DNA of 64,000 nt, taken from contig JARZZO010000004.1 in assembly GCA_030544215.1 (NCBI GenBank), positions 18,588,501 to 18,652,500 of the forward strand, in the 5' to 3' direction. Position 1 is the first letter of the stretch, and each line of letters begins with the position of its first letter. A model generated the notes under the pieces. It did not search any database, had not been told where the DNA came from, and worked only from the letters and a program-made list of their open reading frames with translations. Origin of the DNA: Zantedeschia hybrid cultivar (lineage: Eukaryota > Streptophyta > Magnoliopsida > Alismatales > Araceae). The translations under genes and the position numbers were made by a program. Shown here piece after piece: positions 11,919-26,100 of the stretch.

Positions 11919-12536
11919 GTCAGTAAACCTGCACTAACCCTAGTCTCTTCCGTTTTCCTCTCACAGTGTGTGTGTGTGTACATCTATCTATGATCTATGT
12001 ATCTATGTATCTGTGTATGGTAGTATGGGAAACAAGTCTACTGCTCACAGAGGATGTTTTAGTGCCATTAACGTATAGTTTCCACTGCAGCAGTAGACTT
12101 ATATCCCACACTACCTAGATTGAAAGGCAGACAGAGGTACATAGATAGATAGATGTACGGATAGAGAGAGAGAGAGATTGAGATTTAAATAAGGCTTCAA
12201 TATATCTTGTAATGTGATGTCTGCTTGTGGATTGGTGAGGTCGTAGTCACGATTTCCTTTTCCTTCTTTCGGGTGCTAAGAAGTCTTTATATTTTTGTTC
12301 GTGTGTTTTACCTCAAACAGCATGGACAGGATTATCTCCAGGTACCGGAACGCAGTGGGACTGCCCCATTTAAACAGCGACCACTCCAGAACCCTAGAGG
12401 TATGGTTTTGATAGTTTTCTGAGAAGTTGTACGTTGTTTCCACTCTATATACGAAATTGTTTCCTTCCTATGTGTTCGTTGATGTAAGCCAGCACATGAA
12501 TGACATCTTGTAAGAAGGTAAAGAAAATACATACGC

Positions 12537-12590
<54 letters not shown>

Positions 12591-15500
12591 ACGGCAGTCA
12601 GATACATAGATTGAACAATGAACTGCTTACCTTGTGCGAAAGGTTCTTGCATCAGTTTAATCTCTCTTTTTCATCCTCATGTACACGGTACTTTGATCGG
12701 TTCTTGTACTTCTTTCTTGGTGTTAGTGCACACCTTGATGTGCACAAATTTTTTTATTTTTTAAAAATTGTTTCTAGTCAATCATGGTACTCTCCCAGGC
12801 ATTTACTCTCTCTTCGATCCCTTTATCAGAAAAAAGAAAAAAAAAAGAGAGAGAAAAAAGTAGAAGGAAGCCATACGACGTAAACTGATTCAACTTGCCT
12901 CCCACAATGTGCAAACTAATTAAAAACCAAGTTTATGGAATCAAGAATCTCTCTTTTGATTGGTTGGTTAGTGTTGAGGTGCATTTAAAAACATCTTGTA
13001 AGCATCTCTCGGTCTTGATCATTGTATTATGTTGGATTAAAACATAACTATGGCACATTGTCATGTTGAATGAAAATATATATTAAGGCTAATTTTTCAG
13101 TTCAACAAATTAGTATCCTCTAGCTAGCTTTTCTAACCATTCAAAGAATTTAAGATGTTTCCGAATGATGCTATTGTTACTCCCTTAAATGCCTCCTTGT
13201 GATACTCCTCGCACCATTCCTATATATGGGGTGGTAGATCAGTGTGATGCGTAAGCAAGGAATCAGATGTAAACGTTTTAGTTAACCTTCCATAACCAAA
13301 GAGAAGTAAGAACATCAATGGTTTATCCCCCACCTGATTTGAACATAGAGCATTAAGACATTGAGTCGGAGATGATCTTTTAAGTGTATGTACTTCGTTT
13401 TGTCTTTCAACCACTTGGAACTCTTCTAACTTGTAAAATTGAGTTGAATTTGTCATGTGATCAGTAATGGTTTCTTTTTCGTTTTGACATGGTGGCTTGG
13501 CGGCTAGGTATGTACACATATGTATAAAGGACCAGAGTTCGATTTCAGACATCGCCAATATGATCCTAATTGGGAGAGCATTCCACACAAGTATAAATAT
13601 TATTCTGCATATATAATTAGGTGACAATTGTCAACTTGATCTCTTAGATAAAATAATTCTCCAGACAATTATGGGGAATTAATCCTATGATAAATACATG
13701 TCAAACAACATGTAGAGGTCGTAGGCCTTTGACTGAGATTTGAACTCAAAACCTCCTAAAGGGAGACCAGCCAACCTACCTAGTTGGTTGGTTCGTATGT
13801 GAGTAATGGTAAATAGGGAATGTGTGACCGACAAACATAAGTTCTGATGTTATATTTTATTATTAGGTCATTAAAATCTTTAGTACAATTTGGTTTTAAT
13901 ATGACATTGAAATGCTGGAAACCATTTGGCACATTAATTTCCTTCTTCAGCTATATCATTCCCCAACCATTATAAGATCTCAAAGAGCTTCTTATGATCA
14001 TTTCAGCTCATCAAACAAAGAAGATGGTAGCTTTTTAATAACTTTCGTACAGCATGTGGACATATTGAAAGAAGATATGCATGGAATTGAGATTCGAGAG
14101 GCAATTTGTCATCATGTACAAGGCTTGAGTGGCATGTGGTGGTGTAGGAAATAGTTGATGACATTGGCATAGGTTTCAGTAGTATTAGTGTATGGGCATA
14201 TACCCAATCAAGCAAAGTACGCACTTGATGCCATCTCCAGAATGGAATTGATCATGACCATGCATGCTGAGGAACTTTAAACACTGGATGTCCCATATTA
14301 TATATTATTCACTCTAATATTGACATGACCGGGAAATATCACTTCAGACTAATTAATATACTATGGTTAGAGGCCTTTTTCTTTAACGTGAAAAAAAAAC
14401 CCTAAAAGTACCTTCTTATCATATGGGGAACGCACAACCACCTGACATGGAAACTGTATAAATTCCATAGTTTGTTTGAAAGACAAGTCACCTTAATTTG
14501 TACTCTTCTCATTTTCATTTCTTATTTGAACAAAACAGTAGTACACAATGGGTTAGTTAATCATTCTTTCAACCATCGTTAGGCTTTCTGCCCCCTTTAT
14601 ATAGGATATATATGACGAATTCACATTCTTAATTTGATGCCCTAGGTTGCAAGTGATTGTTTCATGAAGCTTCTTGAACAGGGGGAAATATTTACTGTAA
14701 TTTAATTTCTGCTTTTGTGATTGGTTACGGATGACGGAAATTAAGTTAACCGGCCCGTTGTCTTCTCCAACTGTGCAGTATTGGAGGACTGAGACTGAAA
14801 ACTTAAAGGACATGGTTGAATCACTGGAGGCCCGACAAAAGTAAGCTTGAATTAATTTCGTTATACGTAATTTTTGGTCTTGATATCCTGCAATTAATTG
14901 GACTGTCAGATTTAATTTATTAATCAATAAAGTTTGGTCACGAAAGCAATGTCATATGATGTTGAAATGGGTGTCATTTACTTATTGATTGTATCTCGAT
15001 CCAATGCTTGTACAATACCTCGAAGTCATTTATTAGAATCTATCATGTTAATCTGATCAAGTAGCTATCATTTTTCAGATGTTACAGCATATATATTTGA
15101 ATAATATGAATCATTGAGCATATGCATTTAGGTTAAAAAAAGCATGCATGCTAGGAATGATGTTTTCTCCTAATTAATTAGTTGAGATGATCAAGGGGAA
15201 TACGATGACTTATCTTTAACTAATCTCCAAGCATTCTGCTTGACTGATCAATCTTTTATGTTTACGAAGAAAGAATAACTTTGAAATGACTTAAGTCTGA
15301 CTTATAATCTTCATATTTCTTTCTTTCTTTCTTTCTTTTGTGAAAGTGTAGGTTAGTTGGCCAAATATCTATAATGATCTCAAGTACGTAGGGATTATTC
15401 AAATCCCATTAGAGTCACCATTTCCCTAAATTCTGGAGATAAACTCCTGCAAATGACACTCCGTCTACCTAGGTGATATTTCAGGTGCAGACTATTACTC

Positions 15501-17067
15501 GAGAAGAAATTCCACAGATTACACGAACTATGTGAAGGAGTATTTTTACATATTCTATTCTTTCTTTGGTCATATTCCACGTCGACCAACTATCATGCAG
15601 TGGGGAAACAAGATATGAGGAATACCTAGAGATCTCTCTGGATCTACGGAACTTCCCAGAAGCGGTGAGAATGAGGCTATGGAAGTCTCTCCTATGGCGA
15701 TCCACGCTATAAATCCCAAAGGCTTGGTGGTTAGCAGAGTTGAACACGGAAAGTGAAGTATTTTCTCTGATGGATATATCCCGTTGAGTCACGTGCCTCA
15801 ATTTGATTGCAGAATAGGTTAATCCGAAATTACTTATCCGGAATAGTGTATACTAGAATAAAGGGTGCTTAGCTTTGATAATTCTGTGGGATCCACTGGC
15901 GGAATAAGAAGGATAAGCAATTCTTGGGTCTAGGGTCGAATTACTTATTCTCCTTATTCTCCGAATAGACTATTCGGCATCCGTATAAGTCATTCCGTTT
16001 GTCAAAGCTAAATTAAGCTTATTCTTCTTTTATTCTTTCTTATTCTTCTCCTATTCTCCAATCAAAGTGGCGCATAGAATGAATATATTACAGGAAGCGA
16101 GAAATGGGGTAAGGATAAGTGTGGCACGTTTATATATATTAGGAGAAGAGATTCTCTCAGTCCACGTTTGAATTGAAGTCCAATAATACTGAGAGGGGGA
16201 GGAGGGCCAACCATTTTTCGCAACTGTGCAATACTCAGCCTTCTTTGAAGAACGAGGGACATGAGCAATTAAGTTGTTTGTGAGCTGACCAAGAGATCAA
16301 ATTCGACCTGAGGTAAACAGCATAGCCGCTGGTGGAGCGTCTACCATCCATGCAACCTTCCCAATCGACGTCAAAGAACGCATGCAGTTGTGAGGAGGAG
16401 CAACTATGATGTGAGGACCCATGTATATTGCATGCTTCAAATAGCTGGGCATCAACATCAGGATGAGTAGAAAACTGGGTCAACTTAAGTGACATGCTCA
16501 TTGGCGTTTGAATTGGTTTTTCACCACCCATATTCGTGCGATGAAGAAGATTAGTGATATAACATTATTGTAAAAGGAGTTGGCCTTGAGACCCAAGAAA
16601 TAATGTACTAGGTCGAGATCTTTACGTTTAAATTTAGAAATAAGTTGAGAAATGATCTTGGAAATAGCACCTTGGTACGTTATTTCTAGTGACTATAGTA
16701 TCATCAAAGTAGATTAGGAGGACAAGAAAGATTCCATCTTATCTATAGAAGAACAAGGAAGCATCTATTTTAGAAGCATTGAATCTATGATGGAAGAGTA
16801 GTTCTTCACTTTGTGTGGGGTTGAATTATGATTGAATCTGTGTTCCGATGGTGTGATGCCATTAGTCGCACAAATGCCTGGCCTCCAGTGGTGTCCATAT
16901 ATAAAATTCTCTAGTTGAGGTATCATCCTCGACTCTCCAACGAGATCCTCCTGATGCTTGACTCTCCATTTCTTCTTAATAGGTGCAGACGACGTGCAAT
17001 GGTATGCAGTCGACTGAGTTATCGACAAGATGGAGGAGTGGGCGCCTATTGGAGAGACCCAACTACG

Positions 17068-17111
<44 letters not shown>

Positions 17112-20100
17112 GAGGTGGATGGTAGAGTTGAGAGAAATTCTGGACCTTGGGGTAGAATTTCTCTTCGTATATATTTATATTAATCTTGAGATTTTGTAGA
17201 AAAATGTCTGAATTAATACAAATTCTACTTAATTTTCATCGACCAAGAATTTTATGTGTGTGACCCTCTAGACTCAGATGGTAGTCTAAAATTTCAAGTT
17301 CATTAAGCCTAGTAAACATTAATGGCTTATTTAAGTTAACTTATTAACTTATGACTAATTAATTATTTAATATCATAATCTAAGCATGACTAAACCATTA
17401 ATGGCTTATTTAAGTTAACTTATTAACTTATGACTATTTAATTATTTAATTATTTCATTTCATGTATCTTTGAACTTCATTATAAAATGCATTAAATATA
17501 AGGAATGACATTGTCTTGTTATTAACTAAATAGAACAAGAATATACATGGATGTCAAATAATTGGCTTGACGGACACCTATTAGTAACATGAGATTTTCA
17601 AATCACCAAACAACTTATGTGATCAACTTTTTTGAAAAATCTGTGCATATAACAAATTCTAGATTGTGTCAAATGCACTCTAAAAGACATTATGTTTCTC
17701 ATTTTCTATTCCGAGAAGGCATAAGCATGACTAAACCTTGTGTGATTGATTTAGAACATAAAATTGACAAATTTTCTCAATCAGAGGTATTCAAGCTACA
17801 TACTATTTTGACTTAAAAACTATATACATAGTATTCTATGTAGTTGATGTAGGAGTTTCTAGGTCCAATGTCTAGATTGCCCTATTTACCTAATGATTAG
17901 AGTATATAAATTAAGTTGTGATCTAGATATACAATGGATAATAGCCATCATTAAAATGATAAAAAAGTTGTTGCTTTAGTTTTCTATTTTCTTAATCTTC
18001 TCTTTCATGCATTAAAGCTGAAATTATTGCTTTTGCATAGGCCCTCGGTGGATTTGATGTCTTCAAATCTTGAGCCCCTTCCTCTTTGCATGCTAGCTAT
18101 TGTGTGCATACATATATGTGCCATAAAATAACTAAATAGATTTGTTAAATAAGATAAGAAAAGTCCAACATTAATGTACTCACCAAGTTCTAATAATGTG
18201 CTCTATCTTTCTTGAGAACTCCAACACTGAGCAAGAATGAGTACTTATAGTACGAAAAAGACATAATTAAGCTTATACATATAGGAAACACTTGTACTCA
18301 TGAATTTATAAATGCAAATGATGACTGATAATTATATAATTCATCTAATTATTAGTATTAATTCAGTTGGTTGTCAACCATTGTAGTCAAAATAGAAAGA
18401 TTAATGCATAATTAAGGTCATAGATAGCATATTGGATAAGGTCATAGATGACATACTTAATTTGTAATTATATTGGATGAAGAAATAAATTATCTTACTA
18501 TGAGAGGACAGACAACTAGTGACAACTACGAAGTTATCCTAAAAGAGAAAAAAGATATGTTACAAAGGCCTTCTTCGAACGGCTAGTAGTTGTCTCAAAT
18601 AATCTCATCACAAATACCTTATGATGATTTCATCCTCAAAAGTATTATTTCAGATGAATAAAAAATCTTTCCTAAACGGAGGTTATTTATGATAAAAAAG
18701 AAAAAAAGATCTATCTAATGTAACGCTTAAACTACTTGTCCTAGAAGTTATTATTTGGGACATAGTAGGCCATCCCAAAAATAAATCAATAAATAATTCA
18801 ATTAAAATATTATTTTTGTGATGAATTTAATTGTCTCAAAAATATATAAATATTTAATTATTCATTTTATCTTTTGGGAGATGTATAATCATCCTAAAAG
18901 TAATTTCTATAAGATAATTTGAATTATTATTTACTTGTTTGGATGGGTAGAAACCATCTCGTAAGATTCAATATCTATGATGTTAATCATCCCAAATAAT
19001 AAGTTGAATTTTTTTAGATATCTATGTCATTAACAAAAAAAATATTTGGTATTTATTTTTGAGATGACTATCAACCATTCAAAATAAGTGTAGTCATTTT
19101 TTAAGATGGTTATCATCATCTCAAAAGACTTGTTGTATGTATATTAGAGATGGCTATCAATCATCCTAAAAAATTAAATAGGAAAATTATTTAAATTATA
19201 TTTTAATATTCACCACCTTTTTAAAACCCTATTTAATATAAAATAAGATAATGAAATGAACACATGAGCCACTAACCATCCTCCATTCATTGCCATTAAT
19301 CATCATCCATTCATTACCACTATAAAAAATTAAGAAATCTACTAAAGATCATCTAAAAGTAAAAAAATGCATAATAAAGTTAAACACAATTATAAATAAT
19401 GAAATGAAAATGCAGTCGAGTAACGAGACCTTAGAAGTTAGCTGAATGCCATCCCTAGTCTCCTCATTCTCATATGCTTTCCTTAATTGATTCTCTTCTT
19501 CTTCTTTTTTTTTTAGGGGGGGGGGGGGGGGAGCATTCGAAGTGTTCATTTATTGCATTAAGTGAAAATGATATCATAGATACATCGTGGAACCTTGGCT
19601 AACTCTCAATGAGGATTACTAGAGAGCCTCTTGGTAAAGATGGATAGGCCATGCATTGCTTGGTTAGCCTCTTTAGGGATGAAGGTTACTCTATTAATGC
19701 TCTTGTTTCCACTTAGAAGCTTCTTGTGGTTTGTAATGATATTTATGATTAGCTATGGTACTCTATTTGTATTGTTGTTGATGAGTTTTACAATCATCTT
19801 TTCATCACCTCTACTATGACCTTCTGCCTTAAATGTAATGCTCATGTTACGCCTTGGATCTAATTTATTTTTTCTTTTTACATCAGAGTACGACTATGTA
19901 ATCTCAGAACAAATTCCACTATAACAAACAGATATGAGAGCTAAACAACCACAAGACAATTTAAATAAATGCCGTAACTATTAACTAATCTAAAGTATCC
20001 AAATATAGTCAATACCAAAGTTCACAAATTATAATATCCATCAATTGTGTATAAATTCTCAATCTCACCAAATAAAAAAAAATACATCAATCTCTCATTA

Positions 20101-23100
20101 TCCTTACTACATCAAATCTAAGATGGTTATCATCATCTTAAAAGACTTGTTGTATGTATATTAAATAGAAAAATTATTTAAATTATATTTTAATACTCAC
20201 CACCTTTTTAAAATCCTATTTAATATAAAATAAGACAATGAAATGAACACATGAGCCACTAACCATCCTCCATTCATTGCCATTAATCATCATCCATTCA
20301 TTACCACTATAAAAAATTAAGAAATTTATTAAAGATCATCTAAAAGTAAAAAATTGCATAAGAAAGTTAAACATAATTATATATAATGAAATGAAAATAA
20401 AGTCGAGTAACGAGACCTTAGAAGTTAGCTGAATGCCATCCCTAGTCTCCTCATTCTCATATGCTTTCCTTAATTGATTCTCTTCTTCTTCTTTTTTTTT
20501 TTGGGAGGGGGGGGGGATTCAAAGTGTTCATTTATTACATTAAGTGAAAATGATATCATAGATACATCGTAGAACCTTGGCTAACTCTCAATGAGGATTG
20601 CTAGAGAGCCTCTTGGTAAAGATGGATAGGCCATGCATTGCTTGGTTAGCCTCTTTAGGGATGAAGGTTACTCTATTAATGCTCTTGTTTCCACTTAGGA
20701 GCTTCTTGTGATTTGTAATGACATTTTTTATTAGCCATGGTACTCTATTTGTATTGTTGTTGATGAGTTTTACAATCATCTTTGCATCACCTCCACTATG
20801 ACCTTCTGTCTTAGATGTAATGCTCATGTTACGCCTCGGATCCGGTTTATTTTTTCTTTTTACATCGGAGTCCGACTACGTAATCTTAGAACAAATTTCA
20901 CTATAACAAACAGATATGAGAGCTAAACAATCACAAGGCGATTTAAATAAATACCATAACCATTAACTAATTTAAACTATTTAAATATAGTTAATATCAA
21001 AGTTCACAAATTACAATATCCATCAATTGTGTATGAATTCTCAATTTCACCAAATAAAGAAAAATACATCAATCTCTCATTATCCCTACTACATCAAATT
21101 TAAGAAAACTATAAATTTTAATCTAAATAACCTCTTAAAGATGTCAAATGACTCAATCAAAAGTCTCCTCAAATTCTACATTCTCTTTTTCAGACTCTTA
21201 AAATGTTAATAGGGTTTATGAGTACAACCACTCAGCAAGTTTTAAACAATCCACATGACTTAACATATAGTAAATTTTACAAATCACATTATACAATTAT
21301 ACTAAACATGATCTTACACAGTTCTACATATATTTCAAATAAGAACATGATACAAAATATGATCAGATATAAACTTATCAAATCAAATGTATTTTATAAT
21401 AGCATGAATAGATCGACTAACATATAACATATATGGCATGATCGGATTCTTATCTAACTGAATAAGTTTACTAGTCATAATTAGAACATATCATATATCA
21501 AACTGAACATATAGCAAATTTGTCATAGTATGGTAGCTTATCAACCAGAGTTTATGTTGTGAGAATAGCTAATCAGAATGAACATATATTCTTAATTAAA
21601 TAGGCTGAGATTAAAATCACTGAGCATATATTTCAAAAGAATAAACTGAACAGATCATAAGCTGAATCAAATGTATCTAAATATCAAATTATGTTTTATA
21701 TTTATGTGCCAAACAAATCAAATCCAAATATATCAAATAGACATGCATCTAACTACCATATAAGGAGCCGAACAACAAATACCAGAGTATATCGGCAAGT
21801 ATGCTAAGGTCATGGCACATGCATAGCCGGAGAGTGTATGGTCCCACCTCGAATAACTGCAAACAAAACACAATCACCAAGATTTTTCTGTTGCCCATGG
21901 GCATAACTCATCTACGAATGCTTATAGAATGAGCTCCAATCTCCTTAAGATGAGCTCCAATCATCGGCAGATTTCATAATGATCTTAGATCTGAAAATTT
22001 ATTTGACAAAGTGATACTTACATATAAGAGTTAAAATACATACTTTAATATACAAAATAATCACTTAAAGAGTCAACATGGTCATATAAATAGATAATCA
22101 AAGTAAAGCTAATCGAAATAAATTTCTAGATAGAATAGATAGTCCAATGAATTTTCTTAGAATTTTTGGAATAGCAAACATATTTTTTGATCATTAAAAC
22201 TAATTTTCGGAGCTAACAAATTAATAAATAAGCCGAATAATATCAAACAAATTCAGAAAATTTTCAACTTAGAGAACATGTCTAAAATGTCATATTTAAA
22301 GTGTGGGCAAAGTTTCATCAATTTCTGGATTGGGTTGATGTGATTTTGAATTTTCACTTTGATTCGGGGAATCTGACTTAAGTAGAATTCCAGCAAATCA
22401 AAACAGAGGGCAAACGGAATAACAAACGAAATCATAAAATTCTTAAACTTTCTAGAGAGGTCAAGAATAGTATAAAAAAGGTTTCCACAAAATTTGACAT
22501 GATTTGGATATGAATCAAGTGCTATATAAAATTCATAAGTTAGGATTTCAAAACTGCCAGGACAAATTATATAGTTTGAGAAGAATATTACGGAATAAAG
22601 ATTAAAAAAAACTTCAAAAATTATAAAATTTATTGGACTTGAAGATAACATCTGAAATAAGCTTGTATACAAATTGTAACTCAATTGGACATCGGATCAA
22701 AGATAACAAAGATCTGTAACTCATGCGAATATAATTGGAAACAAAATAGATTGGACGGACAAATTGCATAGGCTTAGATAATAATCATGGAATAAATAGT
22801 AAAGAAGATCACAAAAATCTGAAACTTGATGATCATGAAGTAAACATATATATTAAACTTCTTAATACTTTATTAGCTTTTAAAAGCTTTTAAAAATAAT
22901 ATAATTTTTCTATACAAAGTAGATCATACATAGAGTTATCTACCTACTTCTTGAAGAAAGATCGGCACTTGACTCCCCTATGCCTTTCTTGCTATTTATC
23001 GATGCCTTCTTATTTCTCTAAACTCTTTTTCATATTCTCTAAGCTCTGTCTCACGTACTCTAAGCCTCCAGTAATATAAAACATTGATTAGAATCAAACC

Positions 23101-26100
23101 TCCAAAAGAAATAACCATGAACAACTATTCTCTCAAGAACACCACATGAACTTATCATTGGAAGAGAGCTGCATGTAATAGAGTTTTGAGCACGACCCTA
23201 AGGCTCTATTTATGCTTATTTACCCTCCTAATATAACCACCAACATCTCATTTCTTTGCTGGAGTCGAACTCCTACTCCCTATAACTTAATCTCCAAGCC
23301 AAAGTCACTTTCTAGTACAAATCGGACTCTACTCACGCTACCCGCAGTTTCTTTTTCTGAAGACTTTTAAATTCAACCCCTTAAACGTCTTAATGAAGAA
23401 AAACTCTTTTCTACAAAGTTTATAAATTTTTATTAACTTTCTAATGTTTCTAATCTCACTATTTTTAGATATCTATACAAAAGGATATGCCTAGTTTACT
23501 GACTTGCTGTCCTGAGTACTCCGAACTCAGAAGTCTGGTAGATTTTCTTCCTATCTAAAGATGTCTTAATTCCGATGAGGAAAAGACTTATTTTAAACAT
23601 TTGTTCTTCATACAATTTCTAGAATTTTGCATCATAGTTCTAATGGAAGTTGTCTTACATAATTTAGAATTTTAGGCACGGAGTTATACTTAGAATACTA
23701 AGACTATGTCAAGTAAATCTATGTACAGAATTCTAGTCCAAGTAAGATTTCAATTTTGACTTTCTACTTATTAGTTATAATCTTAAGTATATTCAAATTT
23801 ATTATGTTTTACTTCTAATATGAGTTAAATATGTTATACATAACTTTTTAGGTCATGGTTAACATTAATTATCCTATCTTTTATTTCCTAATTCAAATCT
23901 TAATCCGATTAGGACTTGTTCTCTATGGGTAGTCCTTTTTAAAATTGATCTTTGATATTTTTGACCTCTAAAACATCTGAATTAGTACAAATGATCTTCT
24001 TCAAAGTTATATATATTTTTATCCTCTTTTCAATGATATCAATTATACCTTAATCATAATTTTTTATAGAAAGTTATCATTATTTTACTATGTTGCTGTC
24101 TAATGCATCAACTCAGAATTTGAACTAAATTAGTGGGCTATTCTTAGTAATATAATTAGACTATAGGATTTTCATAATTGGGTTAACCGGACTAAATTAA
24201 GTTACTTAAAATTTAGTCATGGATTCTTATAATTAGTTAATTGGTCTAATTTAAGTTAGTTAAATTTATTAATAGTTGTAAAAGTGCAAGGTATAACAGC
24301 TCATCTCTAACTAGTGGAAGTTTGACAGCAAGTATTTTTGAATTCACTGTTCCATTGCCTCCATCATTGTTGTTGATTTTTAATTGTACACGTAAGTCCA
24401 CTTGTACATGTTGTTGCATGCCCATGCTCTCATGCAACCATTTGTTCTCTTTGTTTAACAATGATTTTCAATTGATCAATTTAAGTTTCAATCTCACAGT
24501 AGGCAGTGTTACTACTGCTTCCTCCTTTTAAGACTTATATCATATACCTAATATCTGATGTTGCCCTTCCTAACGAGTATATCCCAATTAATCTCATCCC
24601 ATGACTTGGACAAAAAACCACATTAGTGGGAGTAGAAGACTTATAACATTACTACTACTCGAGAGGTGAGCCATCAGTTGTGTCATCCTCTTCTACATCA
24701 TGTAAAAATTATAATAATAACAATATTAAGCTAAGAAATAAATGTACAGATTTCTTAACATACTCTCCTTACTGTGATTATATACCCGCACTTGTGTGTC
24801 CTATCACTTCACATCTTACAATGAATCATATGAGAACCCTTTGAACACATAGGACGATGACTCTTCTTCTTTTTCTTTTGTTTAATAACTTAAAAATAAA
24901 TTGACGTTATTAACTTAAATCAATAATATTAATGATAACATGAAATCAAATAGTATAAGTTATAAATATATAATACATATGATTTATGGTTATTTTGTAT
25001 TTTTTGTAAGCCAACTGAAGATGAGAACATTTATTTTATTGTGCCTATAATAGCCTACAAACATTGAATAAAGTGAGCTGTAAGTATTTTTATTAAAATT
25101 ATATAATGAACTTAGGTAAATAATTCAATTCAATTACTAATTATTTTATCATCCTCCGCAACCTGATGCTCACACATCTTTTGCTATCATCAGCATCTAC
25201 TTCTTTGGCACATTTTCAATTACCTCCTTTAATGTCAAGTTTTAAAGTACCGTTACAAAGGTATTAAATACAAATATAAATTTAAATAATATAAAAAAAT
25301 GTCCTAAATGAAAATATAATTGAAATGACTTTTTATTTGAGGTGCTATCCATGGTTATGAGGCCGATCCTTAGTTTTTCTTAAAATTTCATTATTTATCT
25401 ACTTACTTCATGAGAAAGTGAAATATTCTTGCTAATTGCTAGAACAATTAGTAGTGTTAGTGGACACTATAAACAACATTCAATTATAAAGAAAAAAAGA
25501 AATTACAATAATACATCACCATCGCATTCTTGATTTGTGAAAAAAGCTTTTTAAATAATTTTTGACATATTTTGCAATGTAAATTTTCAAGAATTCTTAA
25601 ACAACTTTTGAGAAAATGGCCATTTGAGCCTACAACCCCTCCGCTTATGATTTTTACATTGAATGTCTTTCCAATCTTCTAAATTGATATGGTATTTTGC
25701 TTTAACTGAGCTCCTTGTCTAGTTGTATCTAATTCAAGAAAACAATACAAATTAGATAAAGATATGTATGTAATATTAACCATTAAAATTAAAAATACAT
25801 ACCTTCAATCGAAGAGGGCACAATCCCTAGAATCTGAGGGGCATGTACTTACTGAGTGGGTAAAAAGGATGCTGTAAATGAGGAATACTAGGGAGGAATA
25901 AGTAGATAGATAGATAGATATAAGAGATAGATAAATAGATGGAGAAATAGACAAAACAAAAATAGAACAACAATCATTAATATGTTCTACATCACAAAGC
26001 ACAATAAAAATTAACATTTCTTACATTACAACCATACGAAAACCATCACAACTATGTATGAAATTAACATGGAAGTCAAGGACAAAGAGGAGGATAAAGT

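Larger units (their letters stand above)
12400..14778 (+). other. MADS intron 2
   Basis: 2.4 kb GT-AG intron (GTATGG...TGTGCAG). Contains an (AG)n microsatellite at about 12540-12586 and two SINE-like segments near 13486-13600 (+) and 13700-13795 (-). The open frames at 13220-13627 and 14553-14927 have no family features and are not called. Confidence 0.7.
19102..21104. repeat. 1 kb direct tandem duplication (19102-20118 / 20119-21104)
   Basis: The two units align along their length with small differences. Each starts TAAGATGGTTATCATCATCT and carries the same LINE tail, homopolymer tract and the start of the same LTR. Unit A is cut off inside the LTR; unit B continues into the complete LTR. 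The word TAAG is present at both breakpoints (19102, 20119, 21101). Confidence 0.85.

Noticed and set aside
11923..11928. GTAAAC as the exon 1 donor of the MADS gene
   Set aside because: It looks like a good donor but puts exon 2 out of frame; the GTCAGT at 11919 gives the correct frame and the standard 182 bp exon.
13220..13627. 135-residue minus frame in MADS intron 2
   Set aside because: No domain; overlaps the SINE-like segment.
19318..19335. CACTATAAAAAATTAAG as a CACTA transposon terminus
   Set aside because: Points away from the hairpin-motif array, has no partner end and no 3 bp duplication.
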